Shown piece by piece: positions 61,801 through 64,000 of a stretch of 64,000 nucleotides of DNA. The notes under the pieces were generated by a model. The model did no database searches, had not been told where the DNA came from, and was given only the letters and a program-made list of their open reading frames with translations. The stretch is from Protula sp. h YS-2021. Its lineage: Eukaryota; Annelida; Polychaeta; Sabellida; Serpulidae. Numbering within the stretch: position 1 is the first letter of the stretch; every line of letters starts with the position of its first letter. A program made the translations under genes and the position numbers. Location of the stretch: assembly GCA_949752745.1 (NCBI GenBank), contig OX457034.1, positions 5,574,264 through 5,638,263 of the forward strand, written 5' to 3'.

Positions 61801-64000
61801 ATGATAACCTTCCAGGTGAGTGCCCCTCCCCCCCCCCAATCCCCCCCCCCCCCTGGCCTACTGAAGAACGGCTACCTGAGGCTGCAGGCGCTGTTCCGCT
61901 CCCGTCTCCTCACGCACCGCTTCACGCACCTGCGCGGCAAGATGATAACCTTCCAGGTGAGTGCCCCTCCCCCCCCATCCCCACCCCCCCCCCCCCGGCC
62001 TACTGAAATGCAAAAATTGACTATAAAACATCAATTGAAATGTTTGGCGAAGTTTTTTAAAGAAAAAATATTGAACATTGAAATTATTAGGGAAAATTTT
62101 AAAACTTTTGCCAGTAAAAGTTAAAATATCAATAAAGAAGTCAATAAAAGTGTATGGTAAAAATTTAATAAAAAATTCAAACGCTTTTAAGTTGACGAGG
62201 CACAGTTATTTTCGACTTGTTATTTTATTTATTTAGTATTATTTTTTTGGAGAAAATATGTTCAGCCAGACAATAAAAAGTAAGCAATAAAATTAGTGAA
62301 AAGAGAAATGTAAAAATCAAAGTAACGTGCGGACCGTTTGGGGTGAACAACTGTTGACCTAGTGTTGACCATGTGTTGACAGCGCCACTGCCGCGGCTTC
62401 ATCCAGCGTCAGCGCTTCCAGACGCGCATGTCGTCCGTCATCACGCTACAGTCGGGCGTGCGCAAGATGATCGCGCGCCGCCGCTACAACCGGCTCAAGA
62501 TCGAGGTCAGTACTACTCACTGGGTGGGGGGGGGGGGAGAGGTGGTAGGGACGCGCATGTCGTCTGTCATCACGCTACAGTCGGGCGTGCGCAAGATGAT
62601 CGCGCGACGCCGCTACAACCGGCTTAAGATCGAGGTCAGTGCTACTCACTGGGTGGGGGGGGGGGAGGAGAGGCGGTAGAGACTCGCATGCCGTCCGTCA
62701 TCACCCTGCAGGCGGGCGTGATCTAGCTTACTATAGTAGTTCGAAACTGATAACCGCTTCAATCTCGCGTATTGTGTTCGATGCATTTGGTTTTGTTATA
62801 CCAAAAAGCTGAGCTCTTATTTTTTTTTTTTATCATTTATAATTATTATTATTATTTTTTTTTTTTGGGGGGGGGGGAGGGGGTGAAAAAAATGACTAAG
62901 CAGTAAATAAAAAGAGAGAAACTGAACGCCAGGTGCTGTACCGTGGTCCACTTATTGGCCCGAATACGAGAGTAACAGAAACATAACTAAATGTTGAAAG
63001 GAAGACATATGTGAAAAAATAAATAGATAAATGACTGTTCTGATTTAAGAATCGGAATGACGTTACTGGTGCTGAGCTGTAGTATATGTGTATGAGGTTT
63101 GTGTGCAGTAAGGGAGGGTCTGATAGCCAGTGATACATGAGGGCGTGCTTGCGTTGTTCTTGCAGTACCGGAAGCGGGTGGAGGCGGAGGAGCTGAAGAA
63201 GAGGAAAGAGGCGGAGCTAAGGAAGCAGATGAACGCCAAGAAAGCCAAGGAGGAGGCGGAGCGTCTGCACAGGGTGAGTGACAGCTGCTTGCGAGTGACG
63301 GCTACCTGTAGGTGACAACTGCATGTGAGTGACAGCAGCTTATGGGGGACAGCTATTTGTGAGTGACAGCTGTTTGTGAGTGACAGTTGTTTGTCATTAG
63401 TGGGACGTGCATTGTAGTGGGTGTTTTTGCTGTCGTGGTCTCGATGCCTAAAGAACATAATACTATTGGGTCAGATTATATTGAATAAGTTAACAAGTGA
63501 GCGTGGTGTTAGGGCACACTGGAGGGGATATTAGCGTTCCTCAGAAAATTGACGTGGGTTATCTTTAAAAATGCCGCAATTACCGTAAGGCGGTTAGGCA
63601 TTTTGTTTGACTTGTTTGCGCGTTATGATAATGTGGCGGAGGGGGGCGTTTGTTTGTTTGTTTGTTTGTTTGTTTGTTTGTTGCGCATTACGGCAGTGGC
63701 GCGGCGTGGCGCTCCTATGCAGGAACGTCTGGCGCGCATCGACCTGGAGGTGTTGGAGGAGCAGGTGCGGCAGCGCGTGTGTTTGCGCGTTACGGTAATG
63801 GGGCGGTGCGTGTTTTACAGGAGCGTCTGGCGCGCATCGACCAGGAGGTGGTGGAGGAGGAGGAGCGGCAGCGCATGGAGAGCGAGATGAAGCGCCAGCA
63901 GATTGACGAGGCAGAGAAGCGGCGCCACGAGAACAAGGACGTCGACGACTCGCAGATGGTGGACGAGCTCTTCGCCGACATCATCGGAGACCAGCCCAAT
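47538..64000 (+). CDS. Myo7a: Myosin VII heavy chain (motor, 5 IQ, start of helix), 5' and 3' incomplete
   Basis: Twenty-one exons splice in phase into 947 codons. Numbering from the first residue seen: SH3-like N-terminus (GDWVWLE), P-loop GESGAGKT (150-157), switch I NDNSSRF (199-205), TEDS-site Glu372, switch [10 protein letters not shown] (428-435), converter and LGKTKVFLK (to 718), five IQ motifs (719-851) and a charged helix (852 on). Colinearity with vertebrate myosin VIIa is nearly ungapped ([44 protein letters not shown]). Class VII myosins are actin motors of stereocilia, microvilli and filopodia; the MyTH4-FERM tail lies outside the window. All recognised catalytic motifs are intact. 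The initiator exon is not located. Many exon edges are duplicated in tandem in the introns. VIIa and VIIb cannot be fully separated from this part. Confidence 0.96.
47668..48556 (+). repeat. 38-bp array derived from the exon's splice donor
   Basis: About 23 copies of a unit that starts with the last coding bases and the donor (GGCACCAGGTAAGAACGAGC in the true exon, GGGCACCGGGTAAACACGAG in most units). Most units keep a GGTAA core. The copy nearest the exon is most like the true donor. Confidence 0.9.
48803..48923 (+). CDS. Myo7a: Myosin VII exon (LKPMHP)
   Basis: Acceptor CTTTGTCAG, donor GTGAGT. Encodes [14 protein letters not shown] and [12 protein letters not shown] up to ENLIY, the start of the motor core. 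Confidence 0.96.
49003..49420 (+). repeat. Tandem partial copies of the LKPMHP exon with donors
   Basis: Two long copies (about 49003-49082 and 49142-49222) repeat the 3' part of the exon ([15 protein letters not shown] to ENLIY) and its GTGAGT donor; two short relics follow near 49306 and 49388. The copies lack an acceptor. The donor at 49083 is 159 bp from the true one and in frame. Confidence 0.92.
49606..49790 (+). CDS. Myo7a: Myosin VII exon ([14 protein letters not shown])
   Basis: Acceptor TTTTTCAG, donor GTAGGG. Encodes the conserved [14 protein letters not shown] and [15 protein letters not shown], ending two bases into the Ser codon that precedes the P-loop. Confidence 0.96.
49802..50222 (+). 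mobile_element. tRNA-derived SINE with tandem head copies
   Basis: Three successive heads: a degenerate one near 49806, then 49904-49980 and 50024-50100, with A-box-like TTAGCTCGTTTGGTTAGAG and perfect B-box GGTCCCGGGTTCAAATCCC. Each is followed by GTAAGCAGGGGATTGGCATTC. Only the last continues to the family 3' end TCTTTCGGCCATCCCCTTAG plus an A run. The copy at 35530-35738 shares both ends. Not a functional tRNA: the anticodon and acceptor stems do not form. Confidence 0.82.
50408..50529 (+). CDS. Myo7a: Myosin VII exon (P-loop)
   Basis: Acceptor TCGTTGCAG, donor GTACGT. Encodes [20 protein letters not shown], a very short loop 1 (SGQHSW) and [11 protein letters not shown]. Confidence 0.97.
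50597..50762 (+). repeat. Two tandem partial copies of the P-loop exon's 3' end
   Basis: The copy near 50599-50643 keeps [14 protein letters not shown] and a GTACGT donor at 50644, 114 bp from the true donor and in frame. The copy near 50708-50757 is strongly diverged. Confidence 0.9.
50975..51131 (+). CDS. Myo7a: Myosin VII exon (switch I)
   Basis: Acceptor TATGTGGCAG, donor GTAAGA. Encodes [20 protein letters not shown] and [13 protein letters not shown]. Confidence 0.97.
51132..51665. other. Myosin intron without repeats of note
   Basis: Nothing beyond splice sites and a C run near 51571-51581 is recognised. Confidence 0.5.
51666..51765 (+). CDS. Myo7a: Myosin VII exon (NYHIFYCML)
   Basis: Acceptor TTTGCGTAG, donor GTAATC. 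Encodes [20 protein letters not shown] and ends at YWYLNQ. Confidence 0.96.
51743..52035 (+). repeat. 29-bp array derived from the NYHIFYCML exon donor
   Basis: Ten units of CAGTACTGGTACCTCAACCA followed by GGTAATCCT: the last 23 coding bases plus the donor. Most keep GTAATC; a few read ATAATC. Confidence 0.94.
52036..52830. other. Myosin intron
   Basis: Contains a degenerate two-copy repeat at 52085-52260 (CAGCTGGT words) and a C run near 52728-52737; otherwise nothing recognised. Confidence 0.5.
52831..53045 (+). repeat. 76-bp triplication of a myosin splice acceptor
   Basis: Three acceptors with full pyrimidine tracts (CCCTCTCCCGGCAG type) precede the same coding start [10 protein letters not shown] at 52879, 52955 and 53031. 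Only the third continues into the full exon. Seventy-six is not a multiple of three. Confidence 0.94.
53031..53184 (+). CDS. Myo7a: Myosin VII exon ([11 protein letters not shown])
   Basis: Acceptor CTCCCGACAG, donor GTACTG. Encodes [19 protein letters not shown] and LHLGNVQYA. Confidence 0.95.
53433..53509 (+). CDS. Myo7a: Myosin VII exon ([11 protein letters not shown])
   Basis: Acceptor CTATTTTTAG, donor GTCAGA. A 77-bp exon completing the segment before the cardiomyopathy-loop exon. Confidence 0.92.
53949..54440. mobile_element. MITE-like element, copy 2, in a myosin intron
   Basis: Left end AACACTTGACAA (from 53950), inverted right end TTGTCAAGTGTT (to 54440). The internal blocks TGGTCCTAGGGCC and GTCAGAGAAGAAG match copy 1. 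No coding capacity. A 22-bp array begins directly at its right end. Confidence 0.65.
54441..54830. repeat. 22-bp minisatellite, about 17 copies
   Basis: The unit contains GATGAAGCAGAATACGGAGT; starts at the edge of the MITE-like element. Confidence 0.93.
54855..55185 (+). repeat. Decayed copies of a myosin exon acceptor region
   Basis: Three degenerate copies precede the true exon at 55186. The nearest (about 55090-55155) contains ACGACGCGCACTATTTTCAC and CTCGCGGA, identical to coding sequence of the exon; the outer ones keep only GCACTATTTT and CTCGCG words. Older than the other exon-edge arrays. Confidence 0.8.
55186..55445 (+). CDS. Myo7a: Myosin VII exon (TEDS site, switch II)
   Basis: Acceptor GTTTATTGCAG, donor GTAAAG. 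Encodes RGESV with the TEDS-position Glu, [20 protein letters not shown] and [10 protein letters not shown]. At 260 bp the longest complete myosin exon here. Confidence 0.97.
55648..55726 (+). CDS. Myo7a: Myosin VII exon ([12 protein letters not shown])
   Basis: Acceptor GTGTTTGCAG, donor GTACTG. Encodes [18 protein letters not shown] to KLEQ of the relay helix. A CT-rich microsatellite (55745-55829) follows the donor. Confidence 0.97.
56144..56275 (+). CDS. Myo7a: Myosin VII exon (HIEFVDNQ)
   Basis: Acceptor GTTTCGCTTGCAG, donor GTACCC. Encodes [20 protein letters not shown] to EEAKFPK. Confidence 0.97.
56325..56940 (+). repeat. Tandem in-frame partial copies of the HIEFVDNQ exon
   Basis: Copies near 56325-56385, 56545-56611, 56655-56719 and 56808-56852 repeat [19 protein letters not shown] with growing divergence, separated by C-rich intron. 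A C-rich sub-array (56399-56535) lies inside. The frame stays open from the true exon to 57025. Donor-like GT occurs at 56612 and 56720, both in frame; the donors of the first and last copies are lost. Confidence 0.92.
57136..57289. repeat. 20-bp array at a myosin acceptor
   Basis: About eight copies of TGACCGGTGTTGACTGGCAT run up to and include the acceptor TGTTGACCGCAG. Confidence 0.9.
57290..57425 (+). CDS. Myo7a: Myosin VII exon ([10 protein letters not shown])
   Basis: Donor GTACGC. Encodes [14 protein letters not shown], then [18 protein letters not shown]. Confidence 0.97.
57483..57742 (+). repeat. Two tandem copies of the [10 protein letters not shown] exon 3' part
   Basis: Copies end at donors GTACGC at 57581 and 57743. 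They are nearly identical to the coding sequence over about 90 bp ([20 protein letters not shown]). The third copy is preceded by an acceptor-like CCCACACCAG. The offset from the first to the second donor is 155 bp (out of frame); from the second to the third, 162 bp (in frame). Confidence 0.93.
57743..58319. other. Myosin intron with C-rich degenerate repeat
   Basis: From about 57960 to 58135, three to four units contain CACGTGATAATTATACAT words separated by C-rich sequence; no exon. Confidence 0.6.
58320..58426 (+). CDS. Myo7a: Myosin VII exon (FLEKNRDTF)
   Basis: Acceptor CTTGTGGCAG, donor GTAAGT. Encodes [20 protein letters not shown] to FKDDFGM at loop 2. Confidence 0.96.
58427..59041. 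other. Myosin intron with an unclassified dispersed repeat
   Basis: The part 58690-58960 (GTCTGTCGGTCGGTCTGTC, then GATAACTTAAAAACTGCTGC) has the style of a dispersed repeat but I cannot name the family. Confidence 0.4.
59042..59179 (+). CDS. Myo7a: Myosin VII exon ([13 protein letters not shown])
   Basis: Acceptor ACATTTGCAG, donor GTGAGT. Encodes [20 protein letters not shown] and [16 protein letters not shown]. Confidence 0.97.
59447..59568 (+). CDS. Myo7a: Myosin VII exon (SH1 helix, RRAGYPIR)
   Basis: Acceptor CGTGGCAG, donor GTATGT. Encodes [20 protein letters not shown] and [13 protein letters not shown] to DRYR. Confidence 0.97.
59569..60150 (+). repeat. 92-bp array of the RRAGYPIR exon 3' end and donor
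   Basis: Donors at 59569 (true), 59661, 59753, 59845, 59937 and 60029 are all GTATGT at exact 92-bp spacing; a seventh at 60121 reads GTAGGC. Each unit has the last about 60 coding bases. In the true frame, TAA follows the first donor after five codons. Confidence 0.95.
60412..60535 (+). CDS. Myo7a: Myosin VII exon (converter, LGKTKVFLK)
   Basis: Acceptor TTTTTGGCAG, donor GTAAAT. Encodes [20 protein letters not shown] and [10 protein letters not shown]; the motor ends here. Confidence 0.96.
60560..61045. repeat. Two arrays in the intron before the IQ exons
   Basis: 60560-60730: about three G-rich units containing GGGGAGTGCCGATCGCTCC. 60875-61040: about six 26-bp units containing CCTGACGTCGCGCCTCGTGA. 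Confidence 0.85.
61053..61232 (+). CDS. Myo7a: Myosin VII exon (IQ1 and IQ2)
   Basis: Acceptor GATGTTTGCAG, donor GTTAGT. IQ cores [16 protein letters not shown] and [16 protein letters not shown]; expected calmodulin or light-chain sites. Confidence 0.95.
61589..61684 (+). CDS. Myo7a: Myosin VII exon (IQ3)
   Basis: Acceptor ATACGTGCAG, donor GTGAGT. Encodes [18 protein letters not shown] to MITFQ. Confidence 0.95.
61721..61956 (+). repeat. Two tandem copies of the IQ3 exon
   Basis: Copies 61721-61815 and 61862-61956 repeat almost the whole exon with GTGAGT donors at 61816 and 61957. In both, the acceptor AG is replaced by GCCTACTGAAGAAC, so neither can be spliced as a separate exon through that site. 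Confidence 0.94.
61957..62382. other. AT-rich myosin intron
   Basis: No feature recognised apart from the acceptor TGTGTTGACAG at its end. Confidence 0.5.
62383..62505 (+). CDS. Myo7a: Myosin VII exon (IQ4 and IQ5)
   Basis: Donor GTCAGT. IQ4 spans the exon junction ([16 protein letters not shown]) and IQ5 is [16 protein letters not shown]. Confidence 0.95.
62551..62725 (+). repeat. Tandem copies of the IQ5 segment
   Basis: A full copy (62551-62634) of the IQ5-coding part ends with a GTCAGT donor at 62635, 129 bp from the true donor and in frame. A third, truncated copy (about 62684-62722) has no donor. Confidence 0.94.
62726..63165. other. AT-rich myosin intron
   Basis: T-rich and G-rich runs near 62821-62884; no other feature recognised. 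Confidence 0.5.
63166..63273 (+). CDS. Myo7a: Myosin VII exon (charged helix start)
   Basis: Acceptor TTCTTGCAG, donor GTGAGT. Encodes [20 protein letters not shown] and [15 protein letters not shown], closely matching the vertebrate [14 protein letters not shown] segment. Confidence 0.96.
63274..63392 (+). repeat. About 18-bp array starting at a myosin donor
   Basis: Units of GTGAGTGACAGCTGCTTGC type begin exactly at the donor and repeat about six times with drift. Several keep GTGAGTGACAG. Confidence 0.85.
63723..63764 (+). CDS. Possible 42-bp alternative myosin exon or exon relic
   Basis: Acceptor CCTATGCAG, donor GTGCGG. Encodes [14 protein letters not shown] in phase 0, duplicating the start of the next exon ([14 protein letters not shown]) 98 bp upstream. 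If spliced in, it would lengthen the charged helix by 14 residues. The weak donor makes a relic equally likely. Confidence 0.4.
63821..64000 (+). CDS. Myo7a: Myosin VII exon (charged helix), cut by window end
   Basis: Acceptor GTGTTTTACAG. Sixty open codons of Glu/Arg/Lys-rich helix, then [19 protein letters not shown]; no donor before the window ends. Phase 0 start agrees with the previous exon (RLHR|ERLARID). Confidence 0.95.

Overview
The window is animal nuclear DNA. Genes are split into short exons (58 to 419 bp) with GT-AG introns of up to several kb, and most of the remaining sequence is minisatellite, simple repeat and transposable-element debris. The gene content (an ATD-less ionotropic glutamate receptor, a TNF-fold ligand, a class VII myosin) and the repeat types suggest a marine invertebrate, plausibly a mollusc or other lophotrochozoan. 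The phylum is my inference and no single feature proves it.

Layout. 1-6.7 kb: non-genic, with a foldback-like element (2629-3300) and several tandem arrays. 6.76-7.78 kb (+): the last two exons of a TNF-superfamily ligand. 8-13.3 kb: non-genic, with large 39-bp and 33-bp arrays. 14.2-23.7 kb (-): a ten-exon ionotropic glutamate receptor of at least 502 residues that goes straight from signal peptide to ligand-binding domain; all intron phases agree. 24.5-47.1 kb: no host gene recognised. It holds a 32-bp array, two MITE-like elements (one partial), a CR1/L2-like LINE with a degenerate reverse transcriptase (-), a foldback element enclosing a Mutator-like (MULE) transposase remnant (-), a tRNA-derived SINE and many minisatellites. 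47.5-64.0 kb (+): 21 coding exons (947 codons) of a myosin VII heavy chain, covering a complete motor, five IQ motifs and the start of the charged helix; the gene runs off the right edge and its initiator exon is not securely placed.

The most unusual property is that many minisatellites are built from splice junctions of the host genes. In the myosin gene at least eleven exon edges have been copied in tandem together with adjacent intron, giving runs of extra splice donors or acceptors and partial exon copies. Several copies stay in frame with the true exon, and one would add an IQ motif. The glutamate receptor gene has an acceptor-derived array and a probable donor-derived array, and the TNF gene has a copy of its coding end just past the stop. 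The copies differ by point changes, so they are not simple assembly duplications.

The receptor is also unusual as a protein. The amino-acid-binding Arg, Thr and Glu are present, but the pore Q/R-site position is Trp and the M3 gating motif is almost completely replaced.
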